Assembly: GCA_965208275.1 (NCBI GenBank)
Contig: OZ242331.1
Span: 1,178,001-1,242,000 of the forward strand
Origin: Bin5 sp022827195
GTDB taxonomy: Bacteria > Chloroflexota > Anaerolineae > Caldilineales > Caldilineaceae
Length of the DNA: 64,000 nt
Direction of reading: 5' to 3'
The stretch's first letter is position 1, and every line of letters begins with the position of its first letter. Shown in pieces: positions 34,983 to 44,958 of this stretch. The translations under genes were made by a program, and so were the position numbers. The notes beneath the pieces were generated by a model. That model had not been told where the DNA came from. It saw nothing but the letters and a program-made list of their open reading frames with translations, and ran no database searches.

Positions 34983-35540
34983 CGTGTCCGAGTCGTTGGC
35001 TGTATGTTGAAAATCGGAACTCGAAACTCGAACGACGGTCTGATGCACACAGTACGGCGTGGGACGGTCGAGGCTCGAAACTCTAATGGCTGCCCCTTGC
35101 ACACGTTTTGGCTTGGAGTTTTTGCGAAGACCCGGGCTTGCGGCAGCCGTTTGCGGGCAGCGCCCGTGGGCAGGGAGAGTCCACCAAGTGTCCACTTCGT
35201 GCAAAGGCGGGTCAACTAGCGGAAAGATCTGGGAAGTTACGGGGATCGAGGCTCCGGCTCAATTGGGGGAAGCTACCTGGCCACAGGAACCCGAGAGCAA
35301 GGTTAAACAAGGTCTTTCTTCGGGTAGATTCGTCCCTCTGCGGGGAATGATTTGAAAAGCTAACTGAGTTCGGGCACCCGTATTCGCAAAGGAAACAGTT
35401 CGGCTCTCAGGCTTTTGCCTATGTTTGGAGCCCTCGCCGCCGGCGATGAGCAGTTGCGGAGCAGAGTGGACTTTTGCCTTGACGCTCCGGCACTGTTCTT
35501 TCTCTCAGAGGCCGGTAATCCCGCCCTGGCAGCCGGCTGG
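34983..35540. other. Intergenic region with TCGAAACTCGAAC repeats
   Basis: 558 bp with no supported gene. At 35015-35038 lies CGGAACTCGAAACTCGAACG, nearly the same as a segment at 32711-32742 on the other side of the dehydrogenase gene; a decayed third copy (GCTCGAAACTCTA) is at 35073-35085. The rest shows no promoter or terminator I can defend. Confidence 0.5.
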
Positions 35541-36290
35541 CTACCAGGTTACGTGGGTGACACCGTCGTGCTCGTCAACAGTGAATACGTAAGGCTTGTT
35601 CTGCGCGGTTTCCGAGTCTTCGTAGTAGGTGCTGATTCGAAGCAGCTCCTGGTCGGGCAGGTATTCGACAACGACCGACTTGGAAGTCAGCGGGTTCTGG
35701 CCGCGGTATAGTTCGATTGGTACGGTTCCGGTCGGATGCAGTTCGGACAGCGTGTCGACTGTTGCCAGGAAGGGCCCGGTATCCGTCTGGTCGGTGCCGA
35801 TAAAGTAGTATTGGTAGCCGTCCTCGACGATGCAAAGTTGAGCCGGCGTTGCCTGGTGCATCACGATGCAGTTTGCTGATTCGACCGATTCGACCCAGCT
35901 CGAGTATTGGCCAAAACAGTCCGGTCTTCGGGTCTTAGGCCCTGTAAAAATGTGAATTCTGTCTGATGTCTGGGGCGGGACGGGTCGATCGATTAGGCCG
36001 ACCAGCTCCATTGCGTTCAGGCAGTCCGCCTTTGGCGTGGGAGTGGGCGTCGGAGTCGGCGTTGGTGTTGGTGTAGGCGTCGAATTTCTGGGAGGGCCGG
36101 AGTGTTTCGGGCCGGCATCGCCGAAAAAAGTAGAGCGGTCGCGGTGCGCATTGTGCGCCTGTACGCCGACCGCGAACAGGATCAGAAGAGTCAGCGCTCC
36201 AGCGCCGGCGGCCAAGGCGCCCCTGGAGGTCAGGAGCCTCCGGGAGTTGGACGAATACGAGGCGAGAGGGAATTTTGGTTGTTTGGACAT
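35541..36290 (-). CDS. Secreted/membrane-anchored protein of unknown function
   Basis: 249 aa, not recognised. An N-terminal basic stretch is followed by one membrane helix (residues ~24-45, ALAAGAGALTLLILFAV). A (TP)n linker (~residues 70-86) encoded by a GTCGGAGTCGGCGTT-like simple repeat leads to a ~160-residue outer domain with paired Cys (DCLNAMEL, DCFGQYSS, NCIVMH, LCIVEDG), an aromatic YQYYFIGTD and the end VFTVDEHDGVTHVTW. Topology suggests an exported single-domain protein. No operon partner. Confidence 0.65.
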   Translation of the reverse strand: MSKQPKFPLASYSSNSRRLLTSRGALAAGAGALTLLILFAVGVQAHNAHRDRSTFFGDAGPKHSGPPRNSTPTPTPTPTPTPTPTPKADCLNAMELVGLIDRPVPPQTSDRIHIFTGPKTRRPDCFGQYSSWVESVESANCIVMHQATPAQLCIVEDGYQYYFIGTDQTDTGPFLATVDTLSELHPTGTVPIELYRGQNPLTSKSVVVEYLPDQELLRISTYYEDSETAQNKPYVFTVDEHDGVTHVTW

Positions 36291-36587
36291 TTTTTTGGTG
36301 TGAATCCGATGTTTCTTTCAAGACCCGGACTTCACAATGCCCAAGTTGGGCACCGTCTGTGAAGACTCGATTGGCCTGGTGTCAGCACCGGCTTCTTTCA
36401 AACCGGCCGGTGTTAATCGCCGATACAGTCGGCCGAATCGTACAGTTCAGATTAAGCGGGCAGCGCGGCAACAGTCAAGTAGAATCAGATTCAGGGGCGT
36501 CGTAAATTGGGCGTTTCGGAGCGAAATGCGCGAATCGTCGAAATGGCGTAGGCAAAATGCCGCAGGTACATCGAAAACGGGTCCGCG

Positions 36588-37808
36588 GTGAAGGTACAGA
36601 CGAAACGGGCAATGGCAATTCGCAATGACGACCGCAACAGTTCCAAGGAAGCAGGAGCGGCGGCGGCTCAGTCGCATGGCTTAGACTGGACTGAGGCCGA
36701 AAAGGGACTGAGAGTCTGGCTGCTCTCCCCATACCATACCGGCAGCCACAGGGCGTGGGCGGAGGGGTATCAGCGCCACAGCAAGCATATTGTGCGTCTC
36801 TTGACATTGGCGGGGCGTTTCTGGAAGTGGCGCATGCAGGGAGGTGCGATCGAGCTGGCGGCGCAGGTGCAGTCGGAGTTGGCAGCCGGACCGCCCGACC
36901 TGGTTCTGGCGACCGATATGACACATTTGCCGGCCTGGCTGGCGCTCTCTCGGCGCACATTGCCGGCGAAAGTGCCGCTCGTGCTCTACATGCACGAGAA
37001 CCAGCTCACATATCCGTGGCAAGAAGGTCAGAAGCCGGACCTGACCTATGCGATGATCAACTGGCTCGGTCAGCTCTGTTCGGACCGGATTCTGTTCAAC
37101 TCCGAGTTTCATCGCCGCAGCTGGTTTGGGGCGCTGCCAAACCTGCTCAAGCATTTTCCGGACTACAACCACTTGGAGCTGATTGAAGAGGTGAAGGCAC
37201 GGGCGGGCGTTCTGCCGGTCGGCGTGGAACCCTTGCCGGGCCCGAGGCGACAAAGGCACGCGGGCGCGCCGCTCATTGTCTGGAATCAGAGATGGGAGTA
37301 CGATAAGCGGCCGCGGGCGTTTTTTGAACTGCTTTACAGGCTCGAACAGGATGCCCACGACTTTTCGCTGGCAGTTGCAGGCGAGAACTTTCGCAATACG
37401 CCGGACGAGTTCGAGGAAGCGAGGGGACGGCTGGCGCACCGCATCGAGCATTGGGGCTATCTGCGGTCGCGTCAAGCCTATCTTGACCTGCTTCGGAGGG
37501 CCGATCTTGTTATCAGCACGGCGGGCCACGAGTTCTTCGGCATCAGCATACTCGAAGCGGTGCAGGCGGGCGCCTTTCCGCTGCTGCCAAACCGTCTAAG
37601 CTACCCGGAGATGATCCCCGCCAGCCTTCACCCGGCGTGTCTGTACGACGATGAAGAAGAGCTGTTCCTCATGGCGGCGGCGAGGTTAAGGATGCCGCGC
37701 GCGGCGCCGCCGTCGCTGCAGCGCTCAGTGCGCGAACGTTACAGCTGGCCCGTCGTCGCGGCAGCCTACGATAGTTTTTTCGAATCGCTTGTTGATGCGG
37801 TAGGCTGA
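36588..37808 (+). CDS. DUF3524 glycosyltransferase, tRNA-queuosine alpha-mannosyltransferase homologue
   Basis: 406 aa. The N-terminal part matches the DUF3524/GTDC1 family: WLLSPYHTGSHRAWAEGY, LLTLAGRFWKWRMQGG and DLVLATDMTHLPAWL. The C-terminal half is a GT4-like GT-B domain (VWNQRWEYDKRP and GHEFFGISILEAVQAGAFPLLPN). The eukaryotic member mannosylates queuosine in tRNA-Asp; bacterial members are thought to act on tRNA or a similar acceptor. The first ~37 residues are weakly conserved, so ATG 36612 (MAIRND) or a later start is possible. Confidence 0.85.
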   Translation: MKVQTKRAMAIRNDDRNSSKEAGAAAAQSHGLDWTEAEKGLRVWLLSPYHTGSHRAWAEGYQRHSKHIVRLLTLAGRFWKWRMQGGAIELAAQVQSELAAGPPDLVLATDMTHLPAWLALSRRTLPAKVPLVLYMHENQLTYPWQEGQKPDLTYAMINWLGQLCSDRILFNSEFHRRSWFGALPNLLKHFPDYNHLELIEEVKARAGVLPVGVEPLPGPRRQRHAGAPLIVWNQRWEYDKRPRAFFELLYRLEQDAHDFSLAVAGENFRNTPDEFEEARGRLAHRIEHWGYLRSRQAYLDLLRRADLVISTAGHEFFGISILEAVQAGAFPLLPNRLSYPEMIPASLHPACLYDDEEELFLMAAARLRMPRAAPPSLQRSVRERYSWPVVAAAYDSFFESLVDAVG

Positions 37809-37819
37809 GACTGGGCGGC

Positions 37820-38212
37820 CTAGGCGGAGTCCCCGGATCGAACGGAAGAGTTTAGCCGCGACTCCGCTTTTCGGGGTCGGAAAAGCAGTTGGATATCCAC
37901 GGCTTCGGGCCCTTTCTCGCCCTGCGCGATCGTAAATTCGACCAGATCGCCCTGTCGCAGGCGGCCGAAATCGATGAAGCTGGAGCGATGAGCGAAGAGG
38001 TCCGGCCCGGAGTGCGGCGTGATGAAACCGTATTTCTTGCGCGCGCTGTACCACTTGACCAGCCCCCTTGCTCTCTCCGGGTCTGGCAAGAGGAACGCGC
38101 AGCCCATACACCGGGGAGGCGTCTTGGGCCGGCCCGTTGCGCTCCGTTGGTCTTCGATGGTCCACAGAAAGGTGACGCCGCACCTTTCGCAGAGGATCAT
38201 CTGGTCGTTCAT
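37820..38212 (-). CDS. Zinc-ribbon/cold-shock domain protein
   Basis: 130 aa from ATG 38212. An N-terminal zinc ribbon (C8-x2-C11, C35-x2-C38) of the probable-zinc-binding (zf-PZD-like) type is joined to a cold-shock domain (residues ~50-110). RNP-1 is KYGFI and RNP-2 DLFAH, preceded by RGLVKWYS. It probably binds RNA or single-stranded DNA. A longer upstream frame exists but has no family similarity. It is convergent with the DUF3524 gene, with 11 bp between stops. Confidence 0.85.
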   Translation of the reverse strand: MNDQMILCERCGVTFLWTIEDQRSATGRPKTPPRCMGCAFLLPDPERARGLVKWYSARKKYGFITPHSGPDLFAHRSSFIDFGRLRQGDLVEFTIAQGEKGPEAVDIQLLFRPRKAESRLNSSVRSGDSA

Positions 38213-38288
38213 GGCGATATCGCGGGAATGTAGTCGAAACGTCTTGGATCCGCCGTTCAGGCGTACAGGATACATCCGGCGGAAACAT

Positions 38289-38317
38289 TTGACAATCGGG
38301 GGGGCCCCTGCTAGCAT
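38289..38317 (+). promoter_or_regulatory. Predicted promoter of tRNA-Cys
   Basis: TTGACA (38289-38294) and TAGCAT (38312-38317) with 17-bp spacing, 31 bp before the mature tRNA end. A second -10-like TACAAT (38329-38334) lies just downstream. Confidence 0.5.
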
Positions 38318-38347
38318 TATCGGGAGGTACAATCCCCCTTGGCAGAG

Positions 38348-38419
<72 letters not shown>

Positions 38420-38420
38420 C

Positions 38421-38448
38421 AAACCGCTCTTGTGGGCGGTTTTCTTGT
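38421..38448 (+). terminator. Rho-independent terminator after tRNA-Cys
   Basis: The stem AAACCGC/GCGGTTT (38421-38427, 38436-38442) with an 8-nt loop is followed by TTTCTTGT. Confidence 0.75.
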
Positions 38449-38828
38449 CTGCGGACTCTATTGCGGTTACGGAGTAGGCGCGCCTGTGGGCCCTGGGCGT
38501 ATGCAAATCTTCAGGGCAGAGTTTTTCTTCACGCCGGCGGGCGCTCTTCATGTGATACAATTCAGATTCCGGCAGTCCGTTCTCCTCAATTCCCCTGGTG
38601 GGATGGCCGGTCCGTCTCTCGCTCCAAGCGCGGCGGGGGCTATTGCACCGAACGGAAAATGGGAGTCCTCCAGGGAAACTGATGGGAAGAAGAGAAAGTA
38701 ATTGCGTTATTGGGATGATCACTTTTTCAGCACCGATGCAGACGTTTGCGCGCAGCCTGCTAGGTCAGCGGCCCAGGTTCGGCGGCAGGGTACACACCAG
38801 CTATTGCAATATCTGAGCAGGGTCTCCA
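38449..38828. other. Intergenic region between tRNA-Cys and the first PBP gene
   Basis: 380 bp with no supported gene. An extended -10-like element TGATACAAT (38553-38561) could start transcription of the PBP genes, but its -35 is poor. CAGGG lies shortly before the PBP ATG. Confidence 0.4.
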
Positions 38829-41756
38829 ATGAATAACAAACTAACGTCACTCTTTTTCCAATTGCAGACGGTTCGGTTGGAGCCCGGCGCCGGCCGACTG
38901 TGGGTCACAGTGCTGCTGGCCGTGCTGGTGCTGGCCAGTTGTTCCGACGGGGATGCACAGGAGTCGGATGGAGCCCTGGAGGGCTTGCCCTTCAACCTCA
39001 ACGGGCTCGAAGCTCCGCCGTTGGAGGAACCCGTGGCCTGGCGTTTGGGCCCGAGGCCGAATGGTTCGATCAAGACGGTTGTGGAGCACTATCTTCAGCA
39101 CTATCAGCCGGAGGGCAAGCTGCCCAAGCTGTTCGAAACGACGCGTCTCTACGACCGCAACGGCGTGCTGCTGGCCGAGTTTTACGAAGAAGGGCGCCGG
39201 ACCTGGGTCACCCTTGACCAGATATCGCCGGCGCTTGTCTCCGCAACCGTTGCCACGGAGGACGCTTCGTTCTTCACCAACAGGGGGGTGGACAGCCGCC
39301 GCATCGTCGGCGCGGCGCTGCAGAACGTGCAGACCCAGTCGATCGCGTCCGGCGCGAGCACTATCACCATGCAACTGGCACGCAATCTCTTTCTGGATCC
39401 CAGCGAACGGTTCGAACAGACCGTCGATCGCAAGCTGCAGGAAATCGGACTGGCCCATGACCTTACGATATTGTTCAGCAAGGAAGAGCTGCTGGAAATC
39501 TATCTCAATCTTGTGAACTACGGACATCAGGCGTACGGCCCGGAAGCGGCCTCCCAGGTCTATTTTGGCAAGAGCGCTATCGACCTCAACTGGGCCGAGG
39601 CGACGATTCTGGCCGGCGTGCCTCAGCAGCCTGCCGCCTATGACCTTTTCAGCAACTTCGAAGCAGCCAAGGAACGCCAGCGCGTTGTGCTGGACCTGCT
39701 CGTGCGCCACGAAATGTTATCTCAGGTGGAGGCGGATGCCGTCTTCGGTGAAGAGATACTGCTCATTGGGTCCTCGCAAAAGAAGGACCTCTTGGCGCCG
39801 CACTTTGTTTTTTACGTCGAGAAAGCGTTGGAAGAGCAGATGGCTGAAGCGCTGGGCATTGAAGTGGGACGCTGGGAGATGCGCCGCTCCGGCATGCACA
39901 TCATTACAACGCTGGACATGCCCATGCAATGGTTGGCTGAGCTTGAATTGCAAAAGTGGATCGACAGGGTCGGTGAGGCGTATCGCATGACCAACGGCGC
40001 GCTCGTCGCCATCCAACCGCAGACGGGCGAGCTGCTGGCGATGGTAGGGGGCGTCGACTTCAACGAGGAGGATGCGGGCCAGGTCAACCTTTCAACCAGT
40101 TTGCGCCAACCCGGCAGCTCCTTCAAACCAATCCTGTACGCGACTGCGCTCGGTGAGGACATGATTTCTCCGGCGACTGTGATATGGGACACGCCGACAT
40201 CCTTTACGGTCGGCATGGGCCACGTCTACGTCCCGCGCAATTACGACCGCAAGTTTCACGGCCCCGTAACCGTCCGCACGGCACTGGCGAACAGCTACAA
40301 TGTTCCGGCGGTGAAACTGCTGGCAACGCTCGGCAATGAGCACCTTGTGGCCAAAGCCAAAGAGTTCGGCATTACAAGCTTTACCAGGGAACCGAACTCT
40401 TACGGCCTTAGCATTTCGCTGGGAGCGGCCGAAGTTTCGCTGCTGGAGCTTACGAATGCCTTCCGCACGTTCGCCAATCAGGGGCTCTATTCGGAACCCA
40501 CGTTTGCGCTCTTCATGGTCGACGATCTGGGCCGTTACCGCTCGACGCCCGAGGTCGAGCGCAAGAGAATCATTTCGCCCGAGGTCGCCTTTTTGGTTGC
40601 CGACATTCTCAGCGACAACCAGGCCCGCAAGCCGGCCTTCGGACTCAACAGCTCGCTGAACCTGAGCATGCCGGCCGCTGCCAAGACCGGAACGACGACC
40701 AATTTCAAGGACAACTGGACGGTCGGTTTCACGCGCTATCTGGTCGCGGGTGTCTGGACGGGCAACAGCGACGGCCAGACGATGTGGGGCAACAGCGGCG
40801 CCGCCGGAGCGGCCCCTCTCTGGCGCAATTTCATGGAGGCGGTAATCGAAGACAAGGGGATGCGCGAGTTGATCGGCGCGCCGGACAATCCCAGTCTGTG
40901 GACATTTGAGGTACCGGACACCGTTGTTCAATTGCCCGACTGTCCACCTGCCGTGCAGTGCCGTGAGGGGGGCGAATACTTCAGCTCTAGCTGGTTGAGC
41001 AAGACGCGGGGGAATGGCCTGCTGGCCGGTACGGTCGTAACGGCCAGGACCCTCCCCACCCATTTTGCGCGTACAAACGACTTCGTCGACTTTTCCTTTT
41101 GCACGGTGAATGATGAGGCCGGTGCCGGCAGGGGGGGAAGGACGTCCGGCCCGCCGGAAATCCGTTCTCTCCTGCGGCTTTCGAGCATGGTAGGCCTCTC
41201 CTTTCCGCCTGGTTACAGTACCGTCGGCCGACCGCTGCCCCCCAATACAGATCCGCCCCCCGAGACCGATGACAGGGGAATAAACGTGCCGCCGCCTGTA
41301 TTCAGGGAGGATCTCTACTATTATCCTGCGACAGAACTTGAGAAATTCCGTCTATTGTCGTGGAGCATGAAGGAAGGCATCCCAGTTTCGCTGGGATCGT
41401 GTTCCGACTTGCGTTACTATACTGCGAGGGCGGGCGACAGTTGGCGTGTTCTCGCACGAGCGCACGATCTGCCCGAAAGTGTGCTGCGCGGGGCCAATCT
41501 ACACGTGCGCGGCGCGCTTCCGGGGGAAAGACTGCTTCTGCCGAGGGGAATTCCGATCCGCTATCACGTGGACAGCATTCTGCACGAAGTGCAATCGGGC
41601 GATTCCTGGGTCAACATTGCAGCCAGGTACGACATTCCCGTGCGTCTGCTCCGGGCCGCCAACCCTGAGGCCGTGCGTGCCTACAACATACTTCGCCCCG
41701 GCGACCTCCTGCACGTGCCGGAGAATCTTGAACTCTACCAGAACCCTTTCGAATAG
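38829..41756 (+). CDS. Class A penicillin-binding protein, lipoprotein-type, with C-terminal LysM domains
   Basis: 975 aa. A hydrophobic N-terminus ends with lipobox LASC (C38). The GT51 transglycosylase has TEDASFFTNRGVD, GASTITMQLARNLFL and KEELLEIYLNLVNYG. The transpeptidase has SSFK (S430 nucleophile), SYN and KTGTT motifs, all intact. The last ~110 residues hold two LysM-like modules (YYTARAGDSWRVLARAHDL; EVQSGDSWVNIAARYDIP) for binding peptidoglycan. The protein polymerises and crosslinks peptidoglycan. Lipid anchoring instead of a membrane helix is unusual for this class. A paralogue follows 181 bp later. Confidence 0.92.
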   Translation: MNNKLTSLFFQLQTVRLEPGAGRLWVTVLLAVLVLASCSDGDAQESDGALEGLPFNLNGLEAPPLEEPVAWRLGPRPNGSIKTVVEHYLQHYQPEGKLPKLFETTRLYDRNGVLLAEFYEEGRRTWVTLDQISPALVSATVATEDASFFTNRGVDSRRIVGAALQNVQTQSIASGASTITMQLARNLFLDPSERFEQTVDRKLQEIGLAHDLTILFSKEELLEIYLNLVNYGHQAYGPEAASQVYFGKSAIDLNWAEATILAGVPQQPAAYDLFSNFEAAKERQRVVLDLLVRHEMLSQVEADAVFGEEILLIGSSQKKDLLAPHFVFYVEKALEEQMAEALGIEVGRWEMRRSGMHIITTLDMPMQWLAELELQKWIDRVGEAYRMTNGALVAIQPQTGELLAMVGGVDFNEEDAGQVNLSTSLRQPGSSFKPILYATALGEDMISPATVIWDTPTSFTVGMGHVYVPRNYDRKFHGPVTVRTALANSYNVPAVKLLATLGNEHLVAKAKEFGITSFTREPNSYGLSISLGAAEVSLLELTNAFRTFANQGLYSEPTFALFMVDDLGRYRSTPEVERKRIISPEVAFLVADILSDNQARKPAFGLNSSLNLSMPAAAKTGTTTNFKDNWTVGFTRYLVAGVWTGNSDGQTMWGNSGAAGAAPLWRNFMEAVIEDKGMRELIGAPDNPSLWTFEVPDTVVQLPDCPPAVQCREGGEYFSSSWLSKTRGNGLLAGTVVTARTLPTHFARTNDFVDFSFCTVNDEAGAGRGGRTSGPPEIRSLLRLSSMVGLSFPPGYSTVGRPLPPNTDPPPETDDRGINVPPPVFREDLYYYPATELEKFRLLSWSMKEGIPVSLGSCSDLRYYTARAGDSWRVLARAHDLPESVLRGANLHVRGALPGERLLLPRGIPIRYHVDSILHEVQSGDSWVNIAARYDIPVRLLRAANPEAVRAYNILRPGDLLHVPENLELYQNPFE

Positions 41757-41937
41757 CGTCCCCTCAGAAGGCAAGACTGCCCCACTTTTTGCTCCGGTTC
41801 GGTGGAACCGGCGCCCCCTTGTACTCGTTACTTCAATGCAGAGCCGGCGTTCCCGAAAGGGATATTGACCGGAGCGCAAGGTCGCTGAGAGGAAGCGAGT
41901 CCGACCTCATTCCCATCACGGCAGAAACAAGTGCATC

Positions 41938-44850
41938 ATGCGCCACACGAATCCAGACCTGCGCCGCATTCGACAGCTGCTGTTGCTGCTCGTCCTGCTC
42001 GCTGCCGGGTGCAGCTCCAGGGAACGCGTTGTCGACAAGCGCCCAGCCATCGCGCTGGCGACAGTCGCCGAGGCCTATCTGCAACAGTTTCAGCCGGGCC
42101 CCGTCCCGCGCCTGTTTCAGACGACTTTTGTCTACGACCGCAACGGCGTCCTGCTGGCTGAACTGATCGGGGAAGGCCGCCGCGAGTGGGTTCCGCTAGA
42201 CCAGGTTTCGCCGCATCTGATCAACGCGACCATTGCGACGGAAGACGCGACCTTCTTCACAAACCAGGGTGTTGACCCGATCAGGATCGCGGGCGCGGCG
42301 CTGCAGAACGTCGAGAGTGGCGAGATCGTCTCCGGTGCCAGCACGATCACGATGCAGCTGGCGCGCAACCTGTTTCTGGGTGTCGAAGAGCGGTACGATC
42401 AGACATTCGACCGCAAAATCATCGAAGCCGGGCTGGCGACCGAGCTGACGCAGGCCTACCATAAAGAAGAGTTGATGGAGATCTACCTGAATCTCCTGAA
42501 CTATGGCAATCATTCTTACGGTCCCCAAGCGGCTGCGCGCAGCTACTTTGGCAAGTCGGCCAACGATTTGAACCTAGCCGAAGCTACGCTGCTGGCCGGG
42601 ATTCCCCAGTCACCGGCGCTGTTTGATCTGTTCGAGGACTTAGGGGCGGCCAAGGCCCGGCAGAGGGTCGTGCTTTCGCTGATGGTACGCCACGGCTTCC
42701 TGACGCTCGACGAGGCCAACGCCGTGTTCGGTACGCCCATACAGCTGAACGGTTCGCGCGAGCTTCCCCCGGTGCGTGCGCCTCATTTTGTCGAGTATGT
42801 CGTCCAGGAGCTGGAGAAAACACTGAGGGAGGGCTACGTTCGGCGCGGCGGGCTGCACATTTTCACCACGCTCGACCTGCAACTTCAGGAGACAGCTGAA
42901 CGCATCGTCACTGACAAAGTCGAGGAGCTGCAACCGCGCTTCGACATGGATAATGGCGCGCTGGTCGCGCTTAGGCCCGGCACCGGGGAAATACTGGCGA
43001 TGGTGGGCAGTGTAGACTACGACGACACCGATATTGACGGTCAGGTCAACGTTGCAATCAGCCCGCGCCAGCCGGGGAGCTCGATCAAGCCGCTGCTCTA
43101 TGCGACTGCGCTCCACGACAACCTCATCAGCCCTGCCACAGTTCTGTGGGACACCCCGATCACATACACGATCAGCTCGATTGAAGAGTATGAACCAATC
43201 AATTACGACCGCAGAGTTCACGGTCCGGTCACAGCGCGCGCGGCCCTGGCCAATAGCTATAACATTCCTGCGGTGAAGCTACTTGACGCGGTTGGCGTCG
43301 AGAGAATGCTGGAAAGCGCGCGCTCGATGGGTGTGAGCAGCCTGCACCGCGGAACCGACTGGTACGGCCTGAGCCTGACCCTTGGCGGTGGCGAGATAAC
43401 GCTGCTCGACTTGGCGACGGCCTACCACACGATGGCGAATGGCGGCCGCTTTCTTCCGCCGCGCTCGATCCTGACAATTACCGACGGACAAGGGTTGACC
43501 CAGGTGGAGAAAGCTGCCGACGAGGGAAAGCAGGTTCTTTCGGAAGCGGCGGCAACGCTGGTAACCGATATCCTCAGCGACAATCCAGCCCGTGTTCCGA
43601 TGTTTGGCAGCCAAAGTCAGCTGACCCTCGCCAGGCCGGTTGCGGCAAAGACGGGAACGACCGATAACAACCGAGACGCCTGGACGATGGGCTATACGCG
43701 ATACCTCCTGGCCGGGGTATGGGTAGGCAATACCGATGGCCGCCCGATGCGAAACGCGACCGGGGCAGGGGCCGCGGCTCCGATCTGGAACGAGTTCATG
43801 AGGACAGTGCTGGCCGATACCACTTTTCTGGATGGGTTGGGCGCGCCGCAAGCGGAAGGAGCTTGGGAGTTCAGTCTAAGCGACGATGTCCAAAAGCTGG
43901 ATGCTTGTCCCCCGGGCCTGACCTGCCGGCAGGGGGGCGGAGAGCTTTTCAGCGCTGCCTGGCTGGAGGCGGTCAATCCGAAGAGCGCCGGGAACGAGGC
44001 TGAACAGTCAATTGAGGAAGACCGAAATCCTGCAGTTGGTGAAGAGTCCCAAATCGGACGCGGCGAGGAGGCATCGCCCCTGGTCGACAGTGTCGAATTC
44101 ACACCATCGGCCCCAGTCTATTGGACGCGGCAGAGCGAATCGGGGGAAGAGACGCGTCTGCTTGGCTTTTGCGGCTTTGCCGAAGGGGCGGCACGAACTC
44201 TCCTGGCCCTTCCCGACCCGTTCGGCCTGCCGCAGCAATCGACCGAAGCGTGCCGACATTGCTGGCAAGTGGAAGGTGCGCAGGAAGAGCTCCTTGACGC
44301 CGACAGAATGCTGCGAGACCGGAGAGGCGCGCTGGCGTGGAACTTGGGCGCGAGTTTTCCGGTCTACCTTGGCCCGTGCGAGGAGATGGAGAGCCTGTCG
44401 GCTTTCACTGGATGGCGGGTGGCAATCGATTTTGCCAACGCAGGCGCCGACATTGCCGGCGCGTTGGCGCCGGGGCAGCTGGAAAGCGTGGGCAGTCAGA
44501 TCGCCGAGGGCTCTGCTTTCTTCAATCTGGACCGGCTTTGGCACGATGCCCAGTGCCCCGGTCAGTACGTCATGGGTCTTGCTCTGACCAGCAGCGGAGA
44601 AGCGCTGCCGGGCGTTCGAATTCGCCTAACCGACGCTTGGGACAACAGTTACGAGACTGTAAGCAAGAGCGGCACTTTAGACGCCGGTCGGTTCGACTTT
44701 CCAATCTACAGCCATGATTCCTCGCAGAACCTCCTCTTGCACATCCTGGACCAGAATGGTGTTCCTCGCGGCCAGCCGATTCTCATCCCACATCGAACGG
44801 ACAGTGCCAGTAACGCCCCTTGCCATCACGTTGTCGTCAGGCGCAGATGA
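41938..44850 (+). CDS. Class A penicillin-binding protein, lipoprotein-type, second paralogue
   Basis: 970 aa, clearly paralogous to the preceding gene (same order of GT51 and transpeptidase motifs). The signal peptide ends with lipobox LAAGC (C25). GT51 has TEDATFFTNQGVD and GASTITMQLARNLFL; the transpeptidase has SSIK (S381), SYN and KTGTT. The C-terminus differs: it has no LysM but ends in a beta-rich domain (GEALPGVRIRLTDAWDNSYET) resembling carboxypeptidase-regulatory folds. ATG 41938 is adopted; no strong ribosome site was seen. Confidence 0.92.
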   Translation: MRHTNPDLRRIRQLLLLLVLLAAGCSSRERVVDKRPAIALATVAEAYLQQFQPGPVPRLFQTTFVYDRNGVLLAELIGEGRREWVPLDQVSPHLINATIATEDATFFTNQGVDPIRIAGAALQNVESGEIVSGASTITMQLARNLFLGVEERYDQTFDRKIIEAGLATELTQAYHKEELMEIYLNLLNYGNHSYGPQAAARSYFGKSANDLNLAEATLLAGIPQSPALFDLFEDLGAAKARQRVVLSLMVRHGFLTLDEANAVFGTPIQLNGSRELPPVRAPHFVEYVVQELEKTLREGYVRRGGLHIFTTLDLQLQETAERIVTDKVEELQPRFDMDNGALVALRPGTGEILAMVGSVDYDDTDIDGQVNVAISPRQPGSSIKPLLYATALHDNLISPATVLWDTPITYTISSIEEYEPINYDRRVHGPVTARAALANSYNIPAVKLLDAVGVERMLESARSMGVSSLHRGTDWYGLSLTLGGGEITLLDLATAYHTMANGGRFLPPRSILTITDGQGLTQVEKAADEGKQVLSEAAATLVTDILSDNPARVPMFGSQSQLTLARPVAAKTGTTDNNRDAWTMGYTRYLLAGVWVGNTDGRPMRNATGAGAAAPIWNEFMRTVLADTTFLDGLGAPQAEGAWEFSLSDDVQKLDACPPGLTCRQGGGELFSAAWLEAVNPKSAGNEAEQSIEEDRNPAVGEESQIGRGEEASPLVDSVEFTPSAPVYWTRQSESGEETRLLGFCGFAEGAARTLLALPDPFGLPQQSTEACRHCWQVEGAQEELLDADRMLRDRRGALAWNLGASFPVYLGPCEEMESLSAFTGWRVAIDFANAGADIAGALAPGQLESVGSQIAEGSAFFNLDRLWHDAQCPGQYVMGLALTSSGEALPGVRIRLTDAWDNSYETVSKSGTLDAGRFDFPIYSHDSSQNLLLHILDQNGVPRGQPILIPHRTDSASNAPCHHVVVRRR

Positions 44851-44958
44851 ATTGAACTCAAATTCAACGATTTCAGTGCGTTGTACCTACGGACGCGCCA
44901 CGACGTTTCAGACGGGCGAGAAAAGTGGGTCAGACCGCCTCCACTTGGCAATTGCACA

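Noticed and set aside
36030..36090. Simple sequence repeat possibly regulatory
   Set aside because: It encodes the Thr-Pro linker of the minus-strand secreted protein and needs no other explanation.
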